Source: Candidatus Iainarchaeum sp. (lineage in GTDB: Archaea > Iainarchaeota > Iainarchaeia > Iainarchaeales > JAAZKV01). Taken from it: a stretch of 50,917 nt of DNA. Position 1 is the stretch's first letter. Each line of letters opens with the position of its first letter. Shown one piece after another: positions 23,327 through 30,978 of this stretch. The stretch is taken from assembly GCA_026397015.1 (NCBI GenBank), contig JAPLVR010000002.1:1-50917 (forward strand), in the 5' to 3' direction. The notes beneath the pieces were generated by a model. It ran no database searches. It was given only the letters and a program-made list of their open reading frames with translations, and had not been told where the DNA came from. The translations under genes were made by a program, and so were the position numbers.

Positions 23327-24037
23327 TCAGCCGAGATAAAACTCTCTTTTGCCATCGGGAAACTTCTCAATCGCATACCTGAGCATTGTCCGCGGCATTT
23401 TTTTGTAATACTTTTTAAGGAATTTTTCCTCCGCCGCCAAATCCCTTTTCCCGACTTCCCTTAGCATCCATCCGGCCGCTTTGTGAATAAGGTCGTGTTT
23501 GTCCTTCAGGAGGATTTCCGAAATTTTCAGCGCATCCGAGAATTCGTTGTTTCTTATGAATGTATATGTGGCAAGGATCGCGATTCTTCTTTCCCACAAA
23601 TTTTTTGATTTTGCGAGTTTGTAAAGAATTTTTCTGTCCTTGCCCAGCAAATAATTGCCAGGGATGTTCGGCGCCGACAAGTCCACCAAATCCCAGTTAT
23701 TTATTTTTTTCGTGTGTTTTAAATAAAAATCAAAAATTTTCTTTTTTCCAAATTCATCGGCTTCTTTTTTCGCCTTTTCATAATTTCCAACCAGGATGAA
23801 TAACCCAACCATTCTGTGTTCATGGACGCCGCTGTCCAACAATTTGTGTATTTCTTTCAGCCTCAGATTGGGAAACTTTTTTGCAACTTCCCTCTGCCTC
23901 GGAACCTTTATTCCGAGGAAAATGCCCCCTTCGCCGTATTCCCCCTTTCCCGTTTTGAAAAAACGTTGAAGGATTTTTGCCTGCTTGGCATTTGAAAGCT
24001 TTTGCAGTTCTTTTTTTACTTCGTCAGCAGTTATCAT
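23327..24037 (-). CDS. DNA alkylation repair protein, AlkD-like
   Basis: 236 residues of HEAT-like helical repeats. FLGIKVPRQREVAKKF, the HEHRMVGLFIL repeat, NNWDLVDLSAPNI and the WERRIAILATYTFIR block match the AlkD/DNA_alkylation family, which excises alkylated bases without base flipping. The Trp and Asp of WDLVD and the Arg in WERR are the usual DNA-contact residues. The ATG at 24037 is preferred to 24082, because the earlier start would run into the Nudix gene. It lies convergent to the antiporter gene with six bases between stops. Confidence 0.9.
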   Translation of the reverse strand: MITADEVKKELQKLSNAKQAKILQRFFKTGKGEYGEGGIFLGIKVPRQREVAKKFPNLRLKEIHKLLDSGVHEHRMVGLFILVGNYEKAKKEADEFGKKKIFDFYLKHTKKINNWDLVDLSAPNIPGNYLLGKDRKILYKLAKSKNLWERRIAILATYTFIRNNEFSDALKISEILLKDKHDLIHKAAGWMLREVGKRDLAAEEKFLKKYYKKMPRTMLRYAIEKFPDGKREFYLG

Positions 24038-24054
24038 CAAAATCCACTTGGGTT

Positions 24055-24486
24055 TCACATTCTGAAAAAAAGCTTTATGCACGGCTTGAAATCCAGCACC
24101 GTTTCAAGTTCCAACGATTCTTTTGGCGTAACCCATTTGAAGCCCAGGTGTTCCTCGTTTCTGATTTTTATTTCAGGCTTTTTTGGAAGTTTTGCATTGA
24201 ACATATGGTATATGAAGTCATGCGTCGGATACCTCACAAATATTTTTTTGAAATAGGAAACTTTTTCCTGTTCAAGTTCAATTCCGGTTTCCTCGAAAAC
24301 TTCCCTCAGGATTGCTTCCTCTTTTTTCTCGCCCGCATCGATTTTTCCCGCGGGAAGCCCCCACTTCCCGCCTTCCGGCTTGTGGATTTGCCTCTGCAGC
24401 ATCAAAAATTCATTTTCTGCTTCAATTATGCAGCTCACGATTTCAACTTTCGATTTGAAGTTTTCCGGCTCTTTTTCATAAATCAT
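24055..24486 (-). CDS. Nudix hydrolase
   Basis: 143 residues. The Nudix box is complete: GKIDAGEKKEEAILREVFEE then TGIELEQE, matching G-x5-E-x7-R-E-x-x-E-E-x-G-[IL]. Upstream WGLPAG and a C-terminal FKWVTPKESLEL are typical. Substrate unknown (nucleotide pyrophosphate or oxidised nucleotide). ATG 24486 follows GTGGAGGAAAAAA; an earlier in-frame start would overlap the ferredoxin gene. It is tightly spaced between the ferredoxin gene and alkD on the same strand, which suggests a small damage-response operon, an inference from position. Confidence 0.9.
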   Translation of the reverse strand: MIYEKEPENFKSKVEIVSCIIEAENEFLMLQRQIHKPEGGKWGLPAGKIDAGEKKEEAILREVFEETGIELEQEKVSYFKKIFVRYPTHDFIYHMFNAKLPKKPEIKIRNEEHLGFKWVTPKESLELETVLDFKPCIKLFFRM

Positions 24487-24502
24487 TTTTTTCCTCCACG
24501 AG

Positions 24503-25531
24503 TCATATTTCAATAATTTCGTATTCTTTCTTTCCGAGGCCGATTTTTTCCGCGTAATCAAATATGTGCCCGCCAAACAAAAACTTTCTGCCTTCTTTTT
24601 TGGCCAGGAGGTCTAGGCACGCCCCGTCCAATGCAACCGGGTCCTTTGAGGCGAGCACGCCCAAATCTGAATAAACGGGCTTCATTTTGTGCTTTATGCA
24701 GTCACAGTTGTCCGTTACGTTGAAGATAAAATTAATGTATGCCGCTTCCTTTCCCCTTTGGGCGGCGTAGGCATATTCCGCCATTTTTTCCATGAATTTG
24801 CTTGGCGTTATGGAAAGCCAATTTACCCCCATTGCCCTGTTCGGACAGACCGCGATGCAAGCGGCACAGCCGGTGCATTTTTTGTAGTCGATTCTTGGGA
24901 CCAACCCGATTATGATTGCGTCTGTCGGGCAGCTTTTGGTGCAGGTTTTGCATTTTTTGCATTTTAATGGGTTGAGGGTCGGCTTGGAGTTTGCGTGCAT
25001 TTCAAGCTTTCCTGTCCTTGCCGCGCAGCCCATCCCGAGCTGTTTTAGCGCGCCGCCGAAGCCGGTTTCCATATGTCCTTTGAAGTGCGCAAGCACGACC
25101 ATTTGTTTCGTGTCAGCAATAACTTTTCCGATTTTGCATTTCTTGAAATGATTTTTGTTTATTTCAACTTCTTCAAACGCTTCGCCCATTTTTCCGTCGG
25201 CAATCTTTATCGGCAGGTAGCCGAATCCGTGTTTTTTTGCGAGGGCAATGTGGCTTTCTTCCGTTGTCCTTTCGCTTTTGTACAAAACGTTTGTGTCTGT
25301 GAAAAAAGGTCTTGCCCCGCTTTTTTTAAGATGCTCCGCAATTCCTCCAAAATTTTCCGCGCCAATGAAAGTTATGTTTCCCTCCTCCCCGAAATGTACT
25401 TTTATTGGAACCTTGCCCCTGAATTTTATTCCGCTTTCCTCTTCAACTTTTTCAAGCAGTTCCGCCGCCGCTGCGCTGATTTCACTTGTCTTTGAATAGG
25501 AATCAATTTTTTTGAGGTAAACTTTTTCCAT
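24503..25531 (-). CDS. DUF362 protein with two 4Fe-4S clusters
   Basis: 342 residues. A DUF362 domain (about 40-180, with VLAHFKGHMETGFGGALKQLGMG) is followed by two ferredoxin clusters, CKKCKTCTKSCP and CTGCAACIAVCP, each C-x2-C-x2-C-x3-CP. The DUF362 fold resumes after them, with DLGVLASKDPVALDGACLDL. Members are thought to be electron-transfer or radical-related proteins; the partner is unknown. All eight cluster cysteines are present. Confidence 0.92.
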   Translation of the reverse strand: MEKVYLKKIDSYSKTSEISAAAAELLEKVEEESGIKFRGKVPIKVHFGEEGNITFIGAENFGGIAEHLKKSGARPFFTDTNVLYKSERTTEESHIALAKKHGFGYLPIKIADGKMGEAFEEVEINKNHFKKCKIGKVIADTKQMVVLAHFKGHMETGFGGALKQLGMGCAARTGKLEMHANSKPTLNPLKCKKCKTCTKSCPTDAIIIGLVPRIDYKKCTGCAACIAVCPNRAMGVNWLSITPSKFMEKMAEYAYAAQRGKEAAYINFIFNVTDNCDCIKHKMKPVYSDLGVLASKDPVALDGACLDLLAKKEGRKFLFGGHIFDYAEKIGLGKKEYEIIEI

Positions 25532-25589
25532 GCAATAGCTTCCTACGCTTGCTTTTTTATTATTATTGAAGCTGTTTTATTTTGTAATT

Positions 25590-26030
25590 ATGGAAAAAAG
25601 GCGGCTTGTCGGCATAATCGTTTTCGACGGGGAGAAATTTCTTCTCCTTCACCGTGTTTTGAACTGGAGGGGGTGGGAGTACCCGAAGGGCGGTTTAAAC
25701 GGGGATGAAACTTGCGAGGGTGCAATCGGAAGGGAGTTGTTTGAGGAAACGGGGCTGAAAAAGTTTGAAATAATTTCAAAGGTGAATGAATTCAGTTTTT
25801 TTGACAGCAGCAGAAGAGCGGATTCAATCATTACCAATTATTTGGTCCGCGTTTCAAGCAATTCAAAAGTTTCCTTCCGGCATCAGGCACTTGAGAACGG
25901 CGAATTGGAAATAGAGCACGATTCCTTCAAATGGTTCTTTCCCAAGAAAGCGGTGCAGGCGCTTACTCACAAGGACAAGAAGGAAACCCTTAGAGAGACC
26001 ATAAAGATACTCGGGCTGGAAGGAGCCTGA
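25590..26030 (+). CDS. Nudix hydrolase (diadenosine tetraphosphatase-like)
   Basis: 146 residues. WEYPKGGLNGDETCEGAIGR then ELFEETGL gives the complete Nudix box, and the preceding GIIVFDGEKFLLLHR is close to NUDT2/Ap4A hydrolases. A second Nudix gene in this window is the one at 24055; the two are not close in sequence. ATG 25590 lies about 20 nt after a T/A-rich stretch and seems leaderless; a start at 25566 would add eight hydrophobic residues with no SD. Confidence 0.88.
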   Translation: MEKRRLVGIIVFDGEKFLLLHRVLNWRGWEYPKGGLNGDETCEGAIGRELFEETGLKKFEIISKVNEFSFFDSSRRADSIITNYLVRVSSNSKVSFRHQALENGELEIEHDSFKWFFPKKAVQALTHKDKKETLRETIKILGLEGA

Positions 26031-26048
26031 TTTTTTGCAGGTGATTTG

Positions 26049-26252
26049 ATGAGTTTTGACATGTTTGGGAAAAAAGAGGAAATCAAAGAAAATATTTCTG
26101 AAGAAAAAAACGAGGCTTCTGTGCCGCAGGGAAAGTATTCCGAGCCATGCGCTTTATGCGGAAAGGGTCCGAGCGACAAGAAGTGGGCCGGAAATTATTG
26201 GCACAAAAAGTGTTTGCGCCGCGCGAAAAAAGGCGCGATGAAAATGGTTTGA
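26049..26252 (+). CDS. Small zinc-finger-like protein
   Basis: 67 residues. The N-terminal half is acidic and Lys-rich; the C-terminal half holds a single putative zinc site, CALCGKGPSDKKWAGNYWHK followed by KC, giving C-x2-C, then His and Cys as in half a LIM-type finger. A basic tail (RRAKKGAMK) could bind nucleic acid. ATG 26049 follows AGGTGATTTG. It is 18 bases after the Nudix gene and probably in its operon. Confidence 0.65.
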   Translation: MSFDMFGKKEEIKENISEEKNEASVPQGKYSEPCALCGKGPSDKKWAGNYWHKKCLRRAKKGAMKMV

Positions 26253-26312
26253 AATAGTTTTTCAAAGGTAAATTTGCGTAGTTTTTTTGATTTGTGAGGT
26301 CTTTGGCACAAA

Positions 26313-27206
26313 TCATAATCTTTTTAGAACGCGTTGCATTTTTTTGTTAACGGCCTTGTCTATAGTGGCTGCTTTTTGGCGGGTAATGCCGTATCTTTTC
26401 GCGATTTCGGTTACTGTGGACGGATTTCCGTTGAAGCCCTTTTTTGCAATCCAGATTTCTTTGTCGCGATCTTTTATATTCAGTTTTTTAAGTCCCTTGA
26501 GAACTTCGCTTATTAAATCCCTTCTTTCCAGTTCTTTACGCAAATTTTTTCTATCGGCGAGCGTGTCTCCAAACGCCAATGTGTCATACCCTTTCAGGGG
26601 AGCGTCAATTGAAACAATTGAAATTTTTGATTCGAGTCCTCTTTTGACCTGTTTAATGTTCAAACCGGCAGATTTTGCGATTTCCTCCACAGTCGGATTT
26701 TTTCCAAGTGCAATTAAAGCATTTTCTGTCCTTTTTATTTTATTTTGCAGATTTTGCATGCATACAGGGATTCGTATTGTTTTTTCTTTGTTCTGATATT
26801 CTCGCAGTATTTGCCTTTCAATTGTTTTAGCCGCATAGGTTGAGAATTTCGCCCCGGTCTTTTTTGCTTTCGCCGGATCAAACTTTTTTACCGCAAGTTT
26901 TAGTGCACCCTCACCGATTGAAGTAAGATAAGGGAGGTCCAAATTTTTTGTCGCGTGTGTCTGTTCAAATCGGCTTGCAATTGAAACCACTAAGCGCAGG
27001 TGGGAATTGCATATCTCCTGCATAGCGTTTTTGTCGCCTTTTTTCGCCCTTTCAACAAGCATTGCGACTTTTTTCTGCTGGATGAATTTTGTCTGGTGGA
27101 CTCTGCGGAGGTATGCTGCCGGGGCACCCGTAGCGGCCCGGCGTTTTTCCAATTCTGGGGGTATTGGTTTGGGCTTCTTTCCGGGCAGGTTTAGGCTTCT
27201 TTTCAT
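26313..27206 (-). CDS. Sigma-70-family RNA polymerase sigma factor (bacterial type)
   Basis: 297 residues with all main sigma regions in order. Region 1.2 is about 30-65 (AAYLRRVHQTKFIQQKKVAM). Region 2 is 66-150: HLRLVVSIASRF, LPYLTSIGEGALKLAVKKFD, KFSTYAAKTIERQILREY, and KTIRIP. Region 3 (about 151-200) has PTVEEIAKSAGLNIKQVKRG and ends VSIDAPL ... FGDTLADR. Region 4 (about 225-297) has TVTEIAKRYGITRQKAATID. The two Trp of region 2.3 that melt the -10 element in E. coli sigma-70 (W433, W434) are Lys127 and Thr128 here, and the Gln437/Thr440 -10 readers are Arg131 and Leu134, so promoter choice must differ. The ATG overlaps the gatE stop as ATGA, so translation is coupled. Archaea normally use TBP/TFB; a sigma factor is exceptional. 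Confidence 0.9.
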   Translation of the reverse strand: MKRSLNLPGKKPKPIPPELEKRRAATGAPAAYLRRVHQTKFIQQKKVAMLVERAKKGDKNAMQEICNSHLRLVVSIASRFEQTHATKNLDLPYLTSIGEGALKLAVKKFDPAKAKKTGAKFSTYAAKTIERQILREYQNKEKTIRIPVCMQNLQNKIKRTENALIALGKNPTVEEIAKSAGLNIKQVKRGLESKISIVSIDAPLKGYDTLAFGDTLADRKNLRKELERRDLISEVLKGLKKLNIKDRDKEIWIAKKGFNGNPSTVTEIAKRYGITRQKAATIDKAVNKKMQRVLKRL

Positions 27207-29083
27207 TGCCGGTTTCCCCCTATTTCTTTTTTTAACAGTTCGCTGAGCATTTTTCCGTCCGTTCCCCGCAGTGCGGGGTCTTTCATCAAATCCCCCATTA
27301 ATGGTTTTATCGCATCCATGCCTCTCGCTTTCACAAGCGCCGCGTTTTTTTCAACAACTTCCCTTATTTTTGCCCCGATTTCCTTTTCATCAATTTTTTT
27401 CTGGCCCGAAATTATTTCCTGCGCGCTTTTTCCCCTGCTTAGCTCAATTATTGCCTGCCTCAAATGGCTCTTTCCTATTTTTTCTTTCGCCTCCGCAACA
27501 AGGAGTTCTTTTATTTCTTTCAAATTTATTTCGTCAGTGTTAATCCCCTCTCTTTTCAGTTCAACAAGAAGTTCAAGCAGGAGCGCCGCGCTTGTTTTCG
27601 GATTCGCGCCGCTTTCAACCGCCTCTTCAAAGAACCGTGCATAGTTGCTCAGCTTCATCTTTTCGGCAAGCTGTTCGCTTAAACCCGATTTAATGTAATG
27701 TTTTTTCCTCTGCTCCGCGCTTTTCGGCAGCTTTTTTCTGATTTCCTTCAGCAACTTTTCGGAAATTTCCTCTTCGTGCAAATCCGTTTCAGGGTACATT
27801 CTCGCTTCTCCTGCAAGCGGCCTTTGGTATTCGGATGAGCCGTCTTCAAGCGCTCCGCGGGTTTCTTCCGGCACCCTCTCGAACGCTATAAGAATTCTTT
27901 TTTTGATTTCTTCGAATGCCCTTTCCGCTTTTTCTTTTTCCGCGGCTATTATTATGAATGAGTCATTTTTGTTGCATTCGAGTTCGTTGAGCACTGTTTC
28001 GACTTCGCTTTCCGAGATTCCGTATGCGGGCAATTCATCCCTGTGCAGCAGCCCGGAAACTCCAGCCGCTTTTGCACAGTTGCTGAGCTCCGTTCCAAAC
28101 CTTTTCGCGCCGACTTTTGTCCCCAAAATTCCCTTCATTTCTTTTAGCCTCATTCCAAACCATTTTTTTCCCCTCACGAATTTGGCCTCGGTGTTTGCGA
28201 ATGCATCGGAAATTTCTTTCGGCGCGCCGAAGATGTTTTGCGTATCCGGTTGTTTTGTTTTTTGTGATGCAAAGCTTTGGCAGAGTTTTTTCTTTAATTC
28301 GAGCAGGTCCAGCTGCCTTTCCACTTCCTTTTCAACAACCGTTCCGAGCAGTTCCAGTTCCTGGCACCCTTTTATTTCGCATCTCGCCCCATTGGCGATG
28401 GAAATATTTACATCCTGCCTTATAGTGCCTTTTCCCCTTTTCGTCCTTCCCGTAAGCCTCATTATTTCCCCGATTTTTCCCGCAACCTCGGCCGTTTCCT
28501 CCGGGCTTTTTATGTCCGGCGCAGTGGTAAATTCAACCAGCGGTATCCCGAGTCTGTCGAGATTATAGTGCACCATGCCGTGCTCTTTTTTTATGGGCCG
28601 TGCGGCGTCCTCTTCCAGCACAATCTGTTCGACACCTATTTTTTTCCCGTTCACTTCAAGCGAGCCGCCGAGCGAAACCAGCATCGTCCTTTGAAAAGCG
28701 GAAGTGTTGCTCCCGTCAATAACCGTTTTTCTCATCACGATTGCTTTGCTCACTGGGCTGCTTTCGCACAGCAGCGCAATCTCAAGCGCCGTTTCCAAGG
28801 CCGTTTTATTGAGGGGCTGCGGCGGCTCCTCATCGATTTCAATCAGTGAAATGTTTTCGGTATTTCCGGAATAGTGGAAGGTCTCCCCGCGCCTGAACGC
28901 ATCGATGGCCGCGCGGTCGAATTCCCCCAATTCTGAGGCAACCGGCCTCAGCTTTCTCTCAACGGTAAAGTTCAATTCGTCGCTCAGAACGCTTTTGTTC
29001 CTGATGAAAAGCTTTCCGGTGTCGAGCTGTTGATGCACTTCCAAGCCGCATTTGAAGCCGAGTTTTTGGCAATCGGTTTGCAT
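27203..29083 (-). CDS. gatE: Glu-tRNA(Gln) amidotransferase subunit E
   Basis: 626 residues, the normal GatE length. It opens with GFKCGLEVHQQLDTGKLF, the GatB/GatE hallmark; SLIEIDEEPPQPLN and VEQIVLEEDAARPI follow; the AspRS-like insert is present around 290-400; and the cradle and tail YqeY-like domains complete it (KTSAALLLELLVELKREG, GDLMKDPALRGTDGKMLSEL). With GatD it amidates Glu-tRNA(Gln) to Gln-tRNA(Gln) in the cytoplasm. GatD is encoded at 30979. The stop overlaps the start of the sigma-factor gene. Start ATG at 29083; the divergent hom gene begins 88 bases away. Confidence 0.96.
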   Translation of the reverse strand: MQTDCQKLGFKCGLEVHQQLDTGKLFIRNKSVLSDELNFTVERKLRPVASELGEFDRAAIDAFRRGETFHYSGNTENISLIEIDEEPPQPLNKTALETALEIALLCESSPVSKAIVMRKTVIDGSNTSAFQRTMLVSLGGSLEVNGKKIGVEQIVLEEDAARPIKKEHGMVHYNLDRLGIPLVEFTTAPDIKSPEETAEVAGKIGEIMRLTGRTKRGKGTIRQDVNISIANGARCEIKGCQELELLGTVVEKEVERQLDLLELKKKLCQSFASQKTKQPDTQNIFGAPKEISDAFANTEAKFVRGKKWFGMRLKEMKGILGTKVGAKRFGTELSNCAKAAGVSGLLHRDELPAYGISESEVETVLNELECNKNDSFIIIAAEKEKAERAFEEIKKRILIAFERVPEETRGALEDGSSEYQRPLAGEARMYPETDLHEEEISEKLLKEIRKKLPKSAEQRKKHYIKSGLSEQLAEKMKLSNYARFFEEAVESGANPKTSAALLLELLVELKREGINTDEINLKEIKELLVAEAKEKIGKSHLRQAIIELSRGKSAQEIISGQKKIDEKEIGAKIREVVEKNAALVKARGMDAIKPLMGDLMKDPALRGTDGKMLSELLKKEIGGNRQ

Positions 29084-29171
29084 TAAGAAATTAGGGCAGA
29101 AAGGAATTAAAATAAGTGCAGTGGCGCCCGCACTGGCGGGTTATTTATTCCTTTCCAGGGAAAGTCCTTTC

Positions 29172-30455
29172 ATGGTTGTGGAAGTTGGAGTCGGATTGAT
29201 TGGCTTTGGAACAATCGGTTCCGGCGTTGCGGAAATAATTTCAAAAAACGCCGGCTTGATTGAGAAACGCACGGGCGTTCGCATAGTTCTCAGGGCAGTT
29301 TGCGATAGGTCCGCGGAAAAAATAAAGCTGCCTGGAATCGACAAAAAAATTTTTACAGCCGATTACAAAAAGGTTATTGCGAATAAGGAAGTGGATGTTG
29401 TTGTTGAGCTGATTGGCGGCTACGAGCCCGCGCGCACCATTATTCTGGAAGCGATTGCGGCAAAGAAGCACATTGTTACGGCGAACAAGGCGGTGCTCGC
29501 AAAATTCGGCTACGAGATTTTTGAGAGGGCGCAGAAAAACAATGTCAATGTTTTGTTTGAGGCGGCTGTCGGCGGGTGCATTCCGGTAATAAAAACTATT
29601 GAAGAGAGCTATTCTTCCGACAGCATCCGGGCAATTTACGGAATCCTTAACGGCACGACAAATTATATTCTTACCAAAATGGGCGAAGGGATGGATTACA
29701 GGGAAGCGTTGAAGGGGGCGCAGGAATTTGGTTTCGCGGAGGCGGACCCTTCTTTTGACGTTGAGGGGAAAGATGCCGCGCAAAAGATTTCCATTCTGGC
29801 GTCGCTTGCTTTCGATGCAAGGATTGAGGGCGAGCCCCTCACTCGCGGAATAACAGACATAACAAAAAAAGATATAGAATATGCGAGGGAACTCGGCTAT
29901 GCCATCAAGCTTTTGGCGGTAGCAAAAAGGGAGGGCGGCCTTATCGACCTGAGGGTTCACCCTGCAATGATTCCAATCAGTCACATCCTTGCGGATGTGG
30001 GCAACGAGGATAATGCGGTTCTTTTGGTCGGCAAGAACGCCGGCCAGATTTTTCTTTCGGGCAAGGGCGCCGGCCGGCTTCCGACCGCGACTGTTGTTGT
30101 CACCGATATTGTCGAGATGGGTTCGCGAGGAAGGATAACGCAAAGGAATTTTGAGAAGGCGAAAATGAAGCCGCTGTCGCAGATGAGGTCGCGTTATTTT
30201 GTCAGATTTGGTGTTGTTGACAAACCGGGCGTGCTGGCTATGATAACGAAGATTCTTGGTGATGCCGCAATTTCTATTGCGGCTTTTTCCCAAAAGGAGG
30301 TGAATAGGGAAGTTGTTCCGATTGTTCTTCTCACCCATGAAGCTTTTGAAGAGCAAATGATGAAAGCGGTTTCCCTGTGCAACAAGCTTGATGTTGTGAG
30401 GGAAGAAGCTGTTGTAATTAGGATAGAAGACCTCGCCCAACCGCTGTTGGATTAG
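29172..30455 (+). CDS. hom: Homoserine dehydrogenase
   Basis: 427 residues. An NAD(P)-binding start (VGLIGFGTIGSGVAEII), the catalytic domain with VTANKAVLAKFG, NGTTNYILTKMGEG, FAEADPSFDVEGKDAAQKI, and a C-terminal ACT domain (about 345-420, FGVVDKPGVLAMITKILGD) agree with a bacterial/archaeal monofunctional enzyme of the Thr/Met branch. The ACT domain suggests feedback control by an amino acid, probably Thr. The ATG at 29172 is preferred to an upstream in-frame TTG at 29052 that would overlap the gatE start. Confidence 0.94.
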   Translation: MVVEVGVGLIGFGTIGSGVAEIISKNAGLIEKRTGVRIVLRAVCDRSAEKIKLPGIDKKIFTADYKKVIANKEVDVVVELIGGYEPARTIILEAIAAKKHIVTANKAVLAKFGYEIFERAQKNNVNVLFEAAVGGCIPVIKTIEESYSSDSIRAIYGILNGTTNYILTKMGEGMDYREALKGAQEFGFAEADPSFDVEGKDAAQKISILASLAFDARIEGEPLTRGITDITKKDIEYARELGYAIKLLAVAKREGGLIDLRVHPAMIPISHILADVGNEDNAVLLVGKNAGQIFLSGKGAGRLPTATVVVTDIVEMGSRGRITQRNFEKAKMKPLSQMRSRYFVRFGVVDKPGVLAMITKILGDAAISIAAFSQKEVNREVVPIVLLTHEAFEEQMMKAVSLCNKLDVVREEAVVIRIEDLAQPLLD

Positions 30456-30500
30456 CGCTCTCTGATTTTAAAAAGTTAGTAAATATTTGGCGGCAAATTA

Positions 30501-30866
30501 TTAGCAGTAATACCCGTAGTAGCCGCATGCCGACCCGCGCGTGTATGAGAAGCCGTAGCCGTCGTTGTAAAACGATATTGTGCTGTAATTTGAGTAAGAC
30601 GGGTAGGAATAATAGCTGTTATAATAAGACGGCGTGTAGTAGGTAGTCGCAGGGTAGTAATAGTTGTAGCCGTAAACCCCGTAATAAGGGTAGTAGTGGT
30701 TGTATGTGTAAGCTTGGGCAGGGGTCGAATAATAGACACTCGGTTTGTAATTGTTAGTGTAATAGTACTGATTGTAGCCGCTAAATCCTGAATAAGCAAA
30801 CGCTCCGCTAACCATCAGTACAAGCATAAGAATTACTGAATAACCCACACGCTTCGTATTACTCAT
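30501..30866 (-). CDS. Secreted Tyr-rich low-complexity protein
   Basis: 121 residues. A signal peptide (VGYSVILMLVLMVSGAFA) is followed by about 95 residues in which roughly every second or third residue is Tyr, with Asn, Ser, Pro and Gly (YNQYYYTNNYKPSVYY, YSYPSYSNYSTISFY) and a short end motif CGYYGYYC with two cysteines. No domain is recognised. The composition is that of a surface-layer, adhesive or matrix protein that could be cross-linked, but that is inference. A TATATAAA box lies just upstream (near 30888). A second reading frame on the same strand is Thr-rich and is a shadow. Confidence 0.75.
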   Translation of the reverse strand: MSNTKRVGYSVILMLVLMVSGAFAYSGFSGYNQYYYTNNYKPSVYYSTPAQAYTYNHYYPYYGVYGYNYYYPATTYYTPSYYNSYYSYPSYSNYSTISFYNDGYGFSYTRGSACGYYGYYC

Positions 30867-30978
30867 AACATATTACCTGCACCACAAATATATAAACCTT
30901 TTGTTAACCGTAAAAAGTTAACTAATCCTCTTCTTCCCTATTAAAATCGCTTATTTTGCTATTTTTTAGCTTGTTTTT

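Noticed and set aside
29241..30440. 399-codon open frame on the minus strand opposite homoserine dehydrogenase
   Set aside because: It is the mirror of a well-supported gene with NAD-binding and ACT motifs; its translation is Arg/Asn-rich with no recognisable domain or SD.
30476..30799. Thr/Ile-rich frame overlapping the Tyr-rich gene
   Set aside because: It is the shifted reading of TAC/TAT repeats and lacks a signal peptide and an SD.
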